A DNA stretch of 64,000 nucleotides from Xanthobacteraceae bacterium (GTDB taxonomy: Bacteria; Pseudomonadota; Alphaproteobacteria; Rhizobiales; Xanthobacteraceae), in the NCBI GenBank assembly GCA_019745775.1, contig JAIESR010000062.1, positions 1 to 64,000 on the forward strand, read 5' to 3'. Position numbers and translations under genes: made by a program. The notes below the pieces were generated by a model. That model made no database searches. It was not told where the DNA came from and was given only the letters and a program-made list of their open reading frames with translations. Of the stretch, positions 53,126 to 61,084 are shown in pieces. How positions within the stretch are numbered: position 1 is the stretch's first letter; each line of letters opens with the position of its first letter.

Positions 53126-54058
53126 ATGCCAAGCCCGATCGAACCAAGCCCGATCGAACCAAGTCCGATCGAACCAAGTCCGATCGAAAAACTCGCCGTG
53201 TTCGCAGCGCCCGGCCTGTTTGTCGTGCTGTGGGCCTCCGGCTTCATCGGCGCCAAATTCGGGCTACCCTATGCCGAGCCGCTGACGTTCCTCGCCCTGC
53301 GCATGGCGCTCGTCGGGCTCCTGATCGGCATCGTGGTCGTATTCACGTGTCCGCCATGGCCCGATCGCCATGGCGTCCTGCATAGCGCGGTCACTGGAGT
53401 ATTCGTCCACGGCCTCTATCTCGGCGGCGTGTTCGTCGCGCTGCGGCAGCACATGCCGGCGGGCGTCGTGGCGCTGGTGGTGGGTTTGCAGCCGCTGCTC
53501 ACGGCGACGCTCGCCAACCGCTGGCTGGGCGAACGGGTGATCCCGCGGCAATGGGCCGGCCTTGCGCTCGGCATGGCCGGCGTCGCGTTGATTGTCCAGG
53601 ACAAGGCGGCCGGCGCGACCACCGCGCTCGGCTGGAGTGCGGCGGTGGTAGCGCTGATCGGCATTACCATCGGCACGCTCTACCAGAAACACTTCGGTGG
53701 TCGTATCGACTGGCGGCCGGGTTTCCTGATCCAGTACGCCGCCGCCGGCGGCGTACTGGCACTGGGCGCGCTGCTGTTCGAGAGCCGCACCGTTGCCTGG
53801 ACCCCGGAATTCGTGTTCGCGCTCGTCTGGCTGGTCTTCGTGCTGTCGTTCGGCGCGATCTGGCTGCTCTATTTCCTGATCCGGCGGCAGGCGGCGGCGC
53901 GCGTACTGAGCCTGTTCTATCTGACGCCGCCGGTCACGGCGCTGATGGGCTATGCCGTGTTCGGCGAGCGGCTCGAACCGCTGGCGCTCGTCGGCATGGC
54001 GGTGTCCGTCGCAGGCGTTTTCCTGGTGAACTGGCGCATCACGCCGCCGCAGGCCTGA
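53126..54058 (+). CDS. EamA/DMT-family transporter
   Basis: A 310-residue membrane protein with about ten hydrophobic segments in two EamA repeats. WASGFIGAKFGLPYAEPLTFLALR marks the first repeat (residues 36-59); LLYFLIRRQAAARVLSLFYL and PVTALMGYAVFGERLEPLAL mark the second. DMT carriers of this type export amino acids or metabolites; the substrate is unknown. The N-terminus has four PSPIE repeats from a 15-bp tandem repeat. If the true start is later, no good alternative ATG precedes the first membrane segment. Confidence 0.88.
   Translation: MPSPIEPSPIEPSPIEPSPIEKLAVFAAPGLFVVLWASGFIGAKFGLPYAEPLTFLALRMALVGLLIGIVVVFTCPPWPDRHGVLHSAVTGVFVHGLYLGGVFVALRQHMPAGVVALVVGLQPLLTATLANRWLGERVIPRQWAGLALGMAGVALIVQDKAAGATTALGWSAAVVALIGITIGTLYQKHFGGRIDWRPGFLIQYAAAGGVLALGALLFESRTVAWTPEFVFALVWLVFVLSFGAIWLLYFLIRRQAAARVLSLFYLTPPVTALMGYAVFGERLEPLALVGMAVSVAGVFLVNWRITPPQA
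53131..53190 (+). repeat. 15-bp tandem repeat in the DMT transporter start
   Basis: Four head-to-tail copies of a 15-base unit (AAGCCCGATCGAACC, with C/T change at the fourth base in copies three and four, and the last copy ending GAAAA). It is in frame and yields the repeated pentapeptide PSPIE. Each unit contains CGATCG. The copy number could vary by slippage without breaking the frame. Confidence 0.85.
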
Positions 54059-54129
54059 TGCCGGCTTCGCGATGACATCGCTGTTTCCGCTATGCCAGTA
54101 TGCATGCCTCCAACGGTGGAGGAAAAAGG

Positions 54130-55116
54130 ATGTGCCTGTTCAATCCCCGGACCGTTCTCGCCATCGCGGCCGTCTCGCTCGCAGCCGCGGCGTCATGCCC
54201 GGCGGCGGCGCAGGACTATCCGAAGAAGACCACCATCCGCATCATCGTCCCGCAGGCGGTGGGCAGCGCGACCGACACCGTGGCGCGGCTGCTGGCCCAG
54301 CGGATCGCCGCCAATCTCGGCCAGCAGATGATCGTCGACAACCGGCCCGGCGCGGGCGGCCTGCTCGGCGGCGAACTGGCCTCCAAGGCACCGCCCGACG
54401 GCTACACGCTGATCCTCGCCAATATCTCGAGCCATGGCGTCAATCCGGCGCTCTACGCCAAGCTGCCCTATGATCCGATCAAGGATTTCACGCCGATCGG
54501 CCGCGCCGGGCAGACCTCCAACATGCTGATCGTGAATTCAGCGCTGCCGTTCAAGACGCTGAAAGACATCGTCGACCACGCCAAGGCCAATCCCGGCAAA
54601 ATGTTCTACGCGTCGCCGGGGCAGGGCTCGTCGCAGCATCTCGCGGTCGAGCTCCTTCGCACCGTCGCCGGCAACATCAACCTGGTGCACGTGCCTTACA
54701 AGGGCAGCGGTCCCGGCGTGACCGCGGTCATGGGCGGCGAGGCGCAGCTGATGATGCCGGCCACGCCGTCGGCGCTGCCGGGTCTGAAGAGCGGCAAGGC
54801 GCGCGCGATCGCGGTGTCAAGCTTGCAGCGCCATCCCGACTACCCGGACCTGCCGACCATCGCCGAGAGCTTCCCGGGCTACGAGGTCACCTCCTGGTTC
54901 GGGCTGGCCGCGCCCGCCGGCACGCCGAAGCCGATCGTCGACATGCTCAACGCCGCCATGCGCAAGGCGCTCGCCGATCCGGAGGCGATCAAGCAGCTCG
55001 CCAATGCCGGCCTCGAACCGGCAGTGTCGTCGCCGGAGGAGTTTGGAGCCTACATCAAGTCCGAGATCGACAAGTGGACCAAGGTCGCGCGGGCAGCCAA
55101 CGTGAAGCTTGATTAG
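54130..55116 (+). CDS. Bug-family (TctC-like) solute-binding protein
   Basis: A 328-residue periplasmic binding protein. The ATG at 54130 has a GGAGG site nine bases upstream and gives a signal peptide ending CPAAAQ. The Bug pattern is clear: IRIIVPQAVGSATDTVARLL, VDNRPGAGG, PPDGYTLI and PYDPIKDFTPI. ATG 54100 is a poorer start. No TctAB genes are adjacent; the upstream DMT transporter is a different class. The ligand is unknown, probably an organic acid. Confidence 0.9.
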   Translation: MCLFNPRTVLAIAAVSLAAAASCPAAAQDYPKKTTIRIIVPQAVGSATDTVARLLAQRIAANLGQQMIVDNRPGAGGLLGGELASKAPPDGYTLILANISSHGVNPALYAKLPYDPIKDFTPIGRAGQTSNMLIVNSALPFKTLKDIVDHAKANPGKMFYASPGQGSSQHLAVELLRTVAGNINLVHVPYKGSGPGVTAVMGGEAQLMMPATPSALPGLKSGKARAIAVSSLQRHPDYPDLPTIAESFPGYEVTSWFGLAAPAGTPKPIVDMLNAAMRKALADPEAIKQLANAGLEPAVSSPEEFGAYIKSEIDKWTKVARAANVKLD

Positions 55117-55233
55117 GCTCGCGCGGGTCAGCTTGATTTTGGGCTTCGAACGGGGGTTGCAATCGGCCGATCTGCAATCGTAGGATTGTCGCGGTAGACT
55201 CGCAGAGTCGGCCTTCCTGCTTCGGTGCGACCC

Positions 55234-55656
55234 ATGCACGTTCGATCTGGTTCGATCGTTGTGGCTGTATCGTTGTGCCTTGCGTGGCTGGTGGGCGCTA
55301 CAGCCCAGGCCCAGACGATCCACGTTTCCATCGATGATATCGCGCTCAGGAACGGCGAAAGCATTGAGTTCGGCGATGTATTCCTTGTCGGATCGGATTG
55401 CAGGTCGCGGCTGACGGCCGTGCCTACGGTCGAGATCATGGACGGGCCGCCCGGAGTCGCGGTCGCAGTCAAGGAAGCGATGGTGGTCCCGCACGGGCAC
55501 GGCTGCGGCAAGTCCGTGCGCGGCGGCAGGGTGATCATCACCGCCCGAGAGATCGACGAATATAGCTACACCCGGATGGTTCTGCGGATCACGTACAAGA
55601 CGCCAAACGGCAACTTGCAGCGAAGTCAGCACATCAATGTCGCGCTCTTCCCGTAA
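55234..55656 (+). CDS. Small exported protein, tandem family member 1
   Basis: A 140-residue protein with a signal peptide (residues 1-26, ending TAQAQ). The mature part has NGESIEFGDVFLVGSDCRS, then PTVEIMDGPPGVAV, a second Cys in HGCGK, RMVLRITYKTPNG and the end LFP. The same pattern occurs in the next two genes. The two cysteines are conserved, suggesting a disulfide in a small beta-rich domain. The family is unknown to me. GTG 55225 is an alternative start. The gene follows a Bug protein gene after about 120 bases. Confidence 0.75.
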   Translation: MHVRSGSIVVAVSLCLAWLVGATAQAQTIHVSIDDIALRNGESIEFGDVFLVGSDCRSRLTAVPTVEIMDGPPGVAVAVKEAMVVPHGHGCGKSVRGGRVIITAREIDEYSYTRMVLRITYKTPNGNLQRSQHINVALFP

Positions 55657-55679
55657 TTCATCGAGCTGAGGAGATAATC

Positions 55680-56105
55680 ATGCGCCTTCGGCCAAATTCT
55701 ATCGTAGCGCTCGGCTCATTCGTGTTGGCGTCTTTCCTGACCACCGGCATCGTGAATGCTCAAACTATCCAGGCCGATGTTCGCAATATCGTCTTGAAAA
55801 ATGGCGAGACCACGGAATTTGGCGACCTTTGGCTTATCTCTCGCGACTGCAAATCGTTGATGATGGGCACGCCCGAAGTCGAGGTCATGGATGGTCCGCC
55901 CGGTGTTGTTGTTGAAGTAAGGCCGGCGAAAGTTGTTCCTCGCGGGTTGAGCTGTGCCAATCCGATTGCGGGCGGAAAGCTGTTCATGGCCGCAAAAGCT
56001 GTCGAAGAGTACAGCAACAGCACGATGGTTCTTCGCATCACCTACAAGACCAGAAACGGTGATCGGCAGTTCGGCCAGCATGTCAAAGTCACACTTTTTC
56101 CATGA
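55680..56105 (+). CDS. Small exported protein, tandem family member 2
   Basis: A 141-residue paralogue of the gene before it. The signal peptide is MRLRPNSIVALGSFVLAS, ending VNAQ; the mature part has NGETTEFGDLWLISRDCKS, PEVEVMDGPPGVVVEV, a second Cys (LSCAN), MVLRITYKTRNGDRQFGQH and LFP. GAGGAGATAATC is a good ribosome site. The gap to member 1 is 23 bases and to member 3 is 16, so the three form an operon. Identity with member 1 is highest around the DGPPG and RITYKT blocks. Confidence 0.78.
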   Translation: MRLRPNSIVALGSFVLASFLTTGIVNAQTIQADVRNIVLKNGETTEFGDLWLISRDCKSLMMGTPEVEVMDGPPGVVVEVRPAKVVPRGLSCANPIAGGKLFMAAKAVEEYSNSTMVLRITYKTRNGDRQFGQHVKVTLFP

Positions 56106-56121
56106 AGACTGGTGGATTTCC

Positions 56122-56523
56122 ATGAGGCTGCGATCGGTGATTTTTCTCGTTGCCCAGTGCGTGGTCATCGCGTGCGTCGTTTCGAGCGGCAAGGCGCAAA
56201 ACAGGATCATTATTTTGAAGTCCGGCGAGACCGTCGAGTTGCACACCGTCTATTGGGTGTCGAATTGTCGGTCGATCATGATCGGCCTTCCTGAAATCGA
56301 GGTCCTCGAAGGTCAGGAGCACGTTAGCCTCAGCATGAAAAAAGATATGGTCCTCCCGCGCCGTCAGGAATGTCCAAACAAGGTACCGGGAGGCGTTCTG
56401 ACGGCCACTGCAAAGAACATTGAGAAGCCGATGGAAGGCAAGCTCACCTATCGGTTGAAATACAAGATCAAGGACGGCGACCGGCCGAGGGGATACTCGT
56501 TTGGGCTTTCGCTTTTCCCGTAA
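56122..56523 (+). CDS. Small exported protein, tandem family member 3 (diverged)
   Basis: A 133-residue, more diverged paralogue: signal peptide MRLRSVIFLVAQCVVIACVV ending GKAQ; then KSGETVELHTVYWVSNCRS, PEIEVLEGQEHVSL, a second Cys (RQECPNK), YRLKYKIKDGDRP and the shared LSLFP end. DGPPG is lost. The base composition looks less GC-rich than in flanking genes, especially at third positions, which may mean recent arrival or relaxed selection. The function is unknown. Confidence 0.72.
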   Translation: MRLRSVIFLVAQCVVIACVVSSGKAQNRIIILKSGETVELHTVYWVSNCRSIMIGLPEIEVLEGQEHVSLSMKKDMVLPRRQECPNKVPGGVLTATAKNIEKPMEGKLTYRLKYKIKDGDRPRGYSFGLSLFP

Positions 56524-56579
56524 CGCCGTCTGATCTAGACAGACGATCTGCACCCTCAAAAACATAGAGAGATAACGAC

Positions 56580-57413
56580 ATGGCGCAGTTCGGACGCCTG
56601 GCGCTGCACACCTGGACCATCGACACCACGCCACTCGAGACCGCGCTCAAGGCGGCGCGCGACGGCGGCTTCGACGCGGTCGAGTTGCGCCGCATCGATT
56701 TCGACCGCTGCTACGAGCGCGGCATGCCGAACGGCCAGGTGCTCGATATCATCCGCGCCGCCGACATCCCGGTCTGCACGCTCGGCTGCGAATACGGCTG
56801 GCTGTTCGCCAAGGGCGACGAGAGCGCGCGGCTGTTCGACGTGCTGGAAGAGACCTGCGAGAACGCGGTCGCGCTCGACTGTCCGCAGGTGATGTGCGCG
56901 CCGGGTCAGAATGTCGGCACGCCGCTGGAGGCGATCGAGAATCTGAAGCGCGGCGCCGACATCTGCGGCAAGTTCGGCCTCACGCTCGCGATCGAGTTCA
57001 ACTCGCAGCACGCCGTCATCAACTCGATCACGGCGCTGCGCGAGATCCTCAACGGCGCCGGCCGGCCAAACGCCGGCATGCTACTCGACGCCTATCATCT
57101 CGAGCGCAGCGGTTCCGGTGGCCGCGGCTTCGCCGACGTCGCGCCCGAGGAGATGATCGCGTTCCAGTACAGCGACGCGCCGCGCGCGCCGGTCGCCAGC
57201 GGCGTCAAGCGTCCGACCGACCGGCTGCCGCCGGGGCAGGGCGTGGTGCGCTGGAACGAGGTGCTCGGGCTGCTCCAGGAGCGGGGCTTCGACGGCCACC
57301 TGAGCTACGAGGCGCCCAACCCGGCGCTGTGGGCGCGCTCGCCGTTCGAGGTTGCGCGCGAGGGTGCCGAGGCGATGCGTGCGCTTATTGCCAAGGTGCG
57401 CCCCGCGACTTGA
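56580..57413 (+). CDS. Sugar phosphate isomerase/epimerase (AP-endonuclease-2-like TIM barrel)
   Basis: A 277-residue TIM-barrel enzyme of the xylose-isomerase-like/IolE-Hyi group. Likely metal ligands lie in LAIEFNSQ (Glu), MLLDAYHLERSG (Asp, His), YSDAPRAP (Asp) and LSYEAPN (Glu). The substrate may be an inositol, hydroxypyruvate or sugar derivative; it cannot be fixed here. It has a weak AGAGAG ribosome site. It is followed, after a tandem repeat, by a Bug protein gene, so the two may serve one catabolic pathway. Confidence 0.82.
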   Translation: MAQFGRLALHTWTIDTTPLETALKAARDGGFDAVELRRIDFDRCYERGMPNGQVLDIIRAADIPVCTLGCEYGWLFAKGDESARLFDVLEETCENAVALDCPQVMCAPGQNVGTPLEAIENLKRGADICGKFGLTLAIEFNSQHAVINSITALREILNGAGRPNAGMLLDAYHLERSGSGGRGFADVAPEEMIAFQYSDAPRAPVASGVKRPTDRLPPGQGVVRWNEVLGLLQERGFDGHLSYEAPNPALWARSPFEVAREGAEAMRALIAKVRPAT

Positions 57414-57489
57414 GCGCGCTCGACCCCGCCGGGCGAAGCCGCTATCGTCGGTGCCGGCAGAACAACGAGCGCGTACCGCCATTGTCGAC

Positions 57490-57564
57490 GGCTCATGGGT
57501 CTACGGCTCATGGGTCTACGGCTCATGGGTCTACGGCTCATGGGTCTACGGCTCATGGGTCTAC
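57490..57564 (+). repeat. 15-bp tandem repeat (five copies) ahead of a Bug gene
   Basis: Five perfect head-to-tail copies of GGCTCATGGGTCTAC (57490-57504 through 57550-57564), then a partial sixth (GGTTCA). It ends 20 bases before the ATG of the next gene and just before its GAGGGAGGA ribosome site. All three frames are open but no gene start is credible inside it, so it is a 5' untranslated minisatellite. Perfect copies imply recent expansion. Confidence 0.92.
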
Positions 57565-57583
57565 GGTTCAGAGGGAGGACGGC

Positions 57584-58567
57584 ATGACCATCCGCAGCAC
57601 CGGACGTGAAATCACCAAGCGCGAGTTCCTGGGCGCCACCGCGAGCGCGTCGGCGCTCCTGCTCGCCGGCGCGAATGTCGCGCACGCGCAGTACCCGGAG
57701 CGGGGCCTGTCGCTGATCGTGCCCTACGGAGCGGGCGGCGGCACGGACGTCACGGCGCGGCTCCTGGCGAAGGACCTGGAGCCGGTCATCGGCAAGCCGG
57801 TGACGGTCGAGAATCGCGCCGGCGGCGGCGGCTGGATCGGCTGGGGCGCGCTCGCCGCCGCCAAGCCGGACGGCTACACGCTCGGCTATCTCAACGTCCC
57901 GAGCATGTTCGCCGGCTATCTCGATCCGCAGATCGGCCGCAAGGAGCGGCTTACGAGCTTCACGCCGATCATCAACCACGTCATCGACTACAATGTCTGG
58001 GCGGTGAGGGCCGACAGCCCGTTCAAGACCGTGAAGGACGTCATCGACGCGGCAAAGAAGCAGCCGAGCACCATCACGGTGACCGCCTATGGCGCCGGCA
58101 GCGACGACCACATCGCCATCCTCGGTGTCGAAGCCGAGACTGGCACAAAATTCATCGTGATCCATTCCAAGAGCACGGCGGAAGCGAAGACGCAGGCGCT
58201 CGGCGGGCACATCCATGTGCTCGGCGCGAACGTGAGCGAGGTGGCGCAGGAGGTGCAGGCGGGGCAATTGCGCCTGCTCGGCGTGATGGCACCGACGCGC
58301 TCGCGCTTCCTGCCGAACGCGCCGACCTTCAAGGAGCAGGGTTTCAACCAGGTCTGGTCGGTGACGCGCGGCGTCGCGACGCCCGCCAATCTGGCGAAGG
58401 ATGCGCAGGCGAAGCTCACCTCTGCGCTGGCGCAGGTGATCAATTCCAAGGAGCACCAGGCGCGCGCCGAGCAGCTCGCCCTCGAGCCACTGGTGATGCA
58501 GGGTGAGGAGTATCGCAAGTTCCTCCAGGACAATGAGCAGGCGACGAAGAAACTGATGAACTGGTGA
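57584..58567 (+). CDS. Bug-family (TctC-like) solute-binding protein with Tat-like signal
   Basis: A 327-residue binding protein. The start MTIRSTGREITKREFLGATA resembles a Tat-type signal with only Lys-Arg in the twin-arginine position, so Tat export is possible but unproven. Then come LSLIVPYGAGGGTDVTARLL, VENRAGGGGWIGW, KPDGYTLGY and LTSFTPIIN, the Bug pattern. It starts right after a five-copy 15-bp repeat, with a strong GAGGGAGGA site. The TGA overlaps the next gene's ATG by one base. Confidence 0.9.
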   Translation: MTIRSTGREITKREFLGATASASALLLAGANVAHAQYPERGLSLIVPYGAGGGTDVTARLLAKDLEPVIGKPVTVENRAGGGGWIGWGALAAAKPDGYTLGYLNVPSMFAGYLDPQIGRKERLTSFTPIINHVIDYNVWAVRADSPFKTVKDVIDAAKKQPSTITVTAYGAGSDDHIAILGVEAETGTKFIVIHSKSTAEAKTQALGGHIHVLGANVSEVAQEVQAGQLRLLGVMAPTRSRFLPNAPTFKEQGFNQVWSVTRGVATPANLAKDAQAKLTSALAQVINSKEHQARAEQLALEPLVMQGEEYRKFLQDNEQATKKLMNW

Positions 58568-59310
58568 TGGGTGACAGGGAAGTAATCGTCGTACACAGCT
58601 CCGACATCCATGTGGACCACGTCTACACCGCGGAAATCCATGGCGGCGACGGGACCGGGGGGCTCGCTTGCGTGCTCAATTCGGCGCGCGGCATCGGCGC
58701 CGATGTCGTGCTGCTCGCCGGCGACACCTTCGACTGCCATCGCCTGCCGGACGAACTGATCGACCGTACCGCGGCGGTGATCGCCGCCGCAGAAATTCCG
58801 GTGGTGCTGCTGCCGGGCAATCACGATCCGGTACTGCCGGGCGCGGTGTTTCACCGCCGGAGCCTCGGCGAGGTGAGAAACCTGCACATCCTCGGCCTCA
58901 CCCATGAGGAGGCGGTGGTGTTTCCCGCGCTCGATCTCGAAATCTGGGGCCGCGCCCACCGCGATTATTCCGACATGATTCCGTTCGAGACGGTACGGCC
59001 ACGGCAGACCCGGTGGCAGATCGCCACCGCGCACGGCCACTATGTGCCGACGCCCGATCGCGTGACCTGGCCGCGTCCGTCCTGGCTGATCGGCGACGCG
59101 GAGCTCGCCGCCACCGCCGCTGACTATGTGGCGCTCGGGCATTGGAATTCACCGGCCAAGGTCGGCAACGGCGCGGTCGCGGCTTATTACTCCGGCTCGC
59201 CGGAATTCGCCGGCACCATCAATGTGGTCCGGCTCGGCGGGGCCGGGGTGTCGGTGACCCGCGAAAAGCTTGATATCGCGCGCGATCCCTATGCCCCGGA
59301 CGTGCCCTGA
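58567..59310 (+). CDS. Calcineurin-like metallophosphoesterase
   Basis: A 247-residue phosphoesterase. The metal-site motifs are HSSDIHVD (first Asp and His), AGDTFDC (bridging Asp), LPGNHDP (Asn-His), TAHGHY and LGHWN. Overall it looks like a small YkuE/SbcD-type fold, with no nuclease cap domain visible. The ATG shares a base with the TGA of the Bug gene, so the pair is translationally linked, an unusual combination. The substrate is unknown; a phosphodiester or phosphomonoester is likely. Confidence 0.85.
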   Translation: MGDREVIVVHSSDIHVDHVYTAEIHGGDGTGGLACVLNSARGIGADVVLLAGDTFDCHRLPDELIDRTAAVIAAAEIPVVLLPGNHDPVLPGAVFHRRSLGEVRNLHILGLTHEEAVVFPALDLEIWGRAHRDYSDMIPFETVRPRQTRWQIATAHGHYVPTPDRVTWPRPSWLIGDAELAATAADYVALGHWNSPAKVGNGAVAAYYSGSPEFAGTINVVRLGGAGVSVTREKLDIARDPYAPDVP

Positions 59311-59396
59311 GGCGCGCCGCTGGCGGGCTTCCCGGCGTTAATCAATCTTAAGCTGTGGCACGCTACTTTCGGGTGCTTTTTTCGTGGATTGCATTC

Positions 59397-59879
59397 ATGA
59401 GCCGCGACGCTGCACCGTCGACCGCCCTGGAGCGGGCACGCATCGCCTACGAGCAGCTGAAGCGGCGCGAGCACGATGCTGCCATGAAGCGGCGCGGGCG
59501 CCAGCGCACGCGTAATATCGTGCTTGTGGTGTTCTTGGGGTTCGTGGTGGCGCTCGGTCTCGGCGTCAGCGTTTACCAGGGCTGGATGCCGACTCCGCTC
59601 CGCTCCGCCACGAACGAACAGCGCGCGGTCGACAGCAGCAAATTCAGCGAGACGCGCACCGCGCCGATCCGCAGCTTCGTCAAGGGCAACACCTGCCAGG
59701 AAATGCACTTCAGCAATGACAAGGGCATCTATGTGAAGGGTGCGCTGGTGCCGTGCGAGGCGGAAAGCAAGAAAAACGCCCTCTCCGATGTCATGCCGCT
59801 GCTGCCCAGCTCCAGCGGCAGCGGTAGCAGTGGCAAGGGGCAGCGGATGAATTCGATCCGCGACACGTTCAACCGCTAG
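59397..59879 (+). CDS. Single-pass membrane protein of unknown function
   Basis: A 160-residue protein with a charged cytosolic N-terminus (MSRDAAPSTALERARIAYEQ), one membrane segment at about residues 55-75 (IVLVVFLGFVVALGLGVSVY) and an outer domain with two cysteines (GNTCQEM and LVPCEAE), then a Ser/Gly-rich stretch (SSSGSGSSG). I recognise no family. The ATG at 59397 was chosen because the conserved-looking charged start follows; codons before it give a hydrophobic piece that does not fit. Confidence 0.7.
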   Translation: MSRDAAPSTALERARIAYEQLKRREHDAAMKRRGRQRTRNIVLVVFLGFVVALGLGVSVYQGWMPTPLRSATNEQRAVDSSKFSETRTAPIRSFVKGNTCQEMHFSNDKGIYVKGALVPCEAESKKNALSDVMPLLPSSSGSGSSGKGQRMNSIRDTFNR

Positions 59880-60051
59880 CGCAAGAACGCCGCCAACGGC
59901 CTGTAAAAAAAAGCCGCGCTCGACGAGCTGATCCGCATTCCCGAGCGGCGGCAGCAGCGCCGAAGCCGCGCCCTGTGGCTATTTGAGCCACTTGCCCGGG
60001 GGCTTTCGTCTCTATAGTCCGGGGCGGGAGAAACGAAGGCTTGAACCCGTC

Positions 60052-61077
60052 ATGAAGAACACAACACACGCCATTGCCGCCAGCCTGCTGATGTTCGGCG
60101 CGATCGCTCCCGCCTGCGCCGACGAGGTCGCCGATTTCTACAAAGGCAAGTCCGTCAACATCGTGGTCGGCCACGAACCGGCGACCGGCTTCGACGTCTA
60201 TGCGCGCGTGCTGGCGCGCCACCTTGGACGGCATGTTCCGGGCAATCCGAATATCGTCGTGCAGAACATGACCGGCGCCAGCGGGCTCACCGCCGGCAAC
60301 TGGCTCTACAACGTCGCGCCCAAGGACGGCACGGTGATGGCGACCTTCGTGCATACCGTCCCGTTCGAGCCGCTGATGGGCAATAACGCGGCAAGATTTG
60401 ATCCTGCAAAATTCGCTTGGATCGGCAACATGGAGGAGAGCGTCGCGGTCTGCGGCATCTCCAAGGCGTCGGGCATCGCCAAGTTCGATGACATGCTGAA
60501 GAAGGAGACGATCTGGGGCGCGACCGGCGCCACCGGCCCGCTGGTGAAGTCGGCGGCGGCGGTCAAGAATCTGCTCGGCGCCAAGATGAAGATCGTGTCC
60601 GGCTACAAGGGTTCGGCGAGCGTCAAGATCGCGATCACCCGCAACGAGGTCCACGGCATCTGCGGGCTGCCGATGTCGACCATCCTCTCGGCCTGGGCTG
60701 ACGTCTACAATTCGGGCGACTTCCGCCCGGTGATCCAGCTCTCCGGCCGCAAGCAGGACAACCTCAAGGCGGTCCCGCATGTCGATGACTTCGCCAAATC
60801 GGACGAAGACAAGCAGATCTACGGCCTGATCTTCGGCACGCAGGCGCTCGGCCGGATCTTTCTCTCGCCGCCCGGCACGCCCGACGCGCGCCGCAACGCG
60901 CTGCGCGCGGCGCTGCTTGCAACGATGAAGGACCCGCAGTTCGTCGCCGACGCCCAGAAGACCCAGATCGACATCTCGCCGATGACGGGCGAGGAGGTGG
61001 AGCAGTTCATCGCCCGCCTGTCGACGGCGTCGCCGGCAGTGATCGAGCGCGTCAAGCAGGCGGTCCGCGTCGATTGA
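60052..61077 (+). CDS. TctC-like solute-binding protein (divergent)
   Basis: A 341-residue periplasmic binding protein with a signal peptide (residues 1-22, ending PACA). VADFYKGKSVNIVVGHEPATGFDVYARVLA, VVQNMTGASGL and WLYNVAPKDGT follow the Bug/TctC fold, but the sequence departs from the three other copies in the window and lacks the PYDPIKDF block. It may bind a different ligand. It starts 172 bases after the preceding gene and is followed, seven bases on, by a phosphatase-superfamily gene. Confidence 0.85.
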   Translation: MKNTTHAIAASLLMFGAIAPACADEVADFYKGKSVNIVVGHEPATGFDVYARVLARHLGRHVPGNPNIVVQNMTGASGLTAGNWLYNVAPKDGTVMATFVHTVPFEPLMGNNAARFDPAKFAWIGNMEESVAVCGISKASGIAKFDDMLKKETIWGATGATGPLVKSAAAVKNLLGAKMKIVSGYKGSASVKIAITRNEVHGICGLPMSTILSAWADVYNSGDFRPVIQLSGRKQDNLKAVPHVDDFAKSDEDKQIYGLIFGTQALGRIFLSPPGTPDARRNALRAALLATMKDPQFVADAQKTQIDISPMTGEEVEQFIARLSTASPAVIERVKQAVRVD

Positions 61078-61084
61078 GAAGCGC

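Noticed and set aside
56527-56545. CGTCTG/CAGACG hairpin after the third small exported protein as a terminator
   Set aside because: Six-base stem without a U-tract.
53131-57564. The two 15-bp tandem repeats as a CRISPR array
   Set aside because: Units are adjacent, without spacers, and no cas genes are present.
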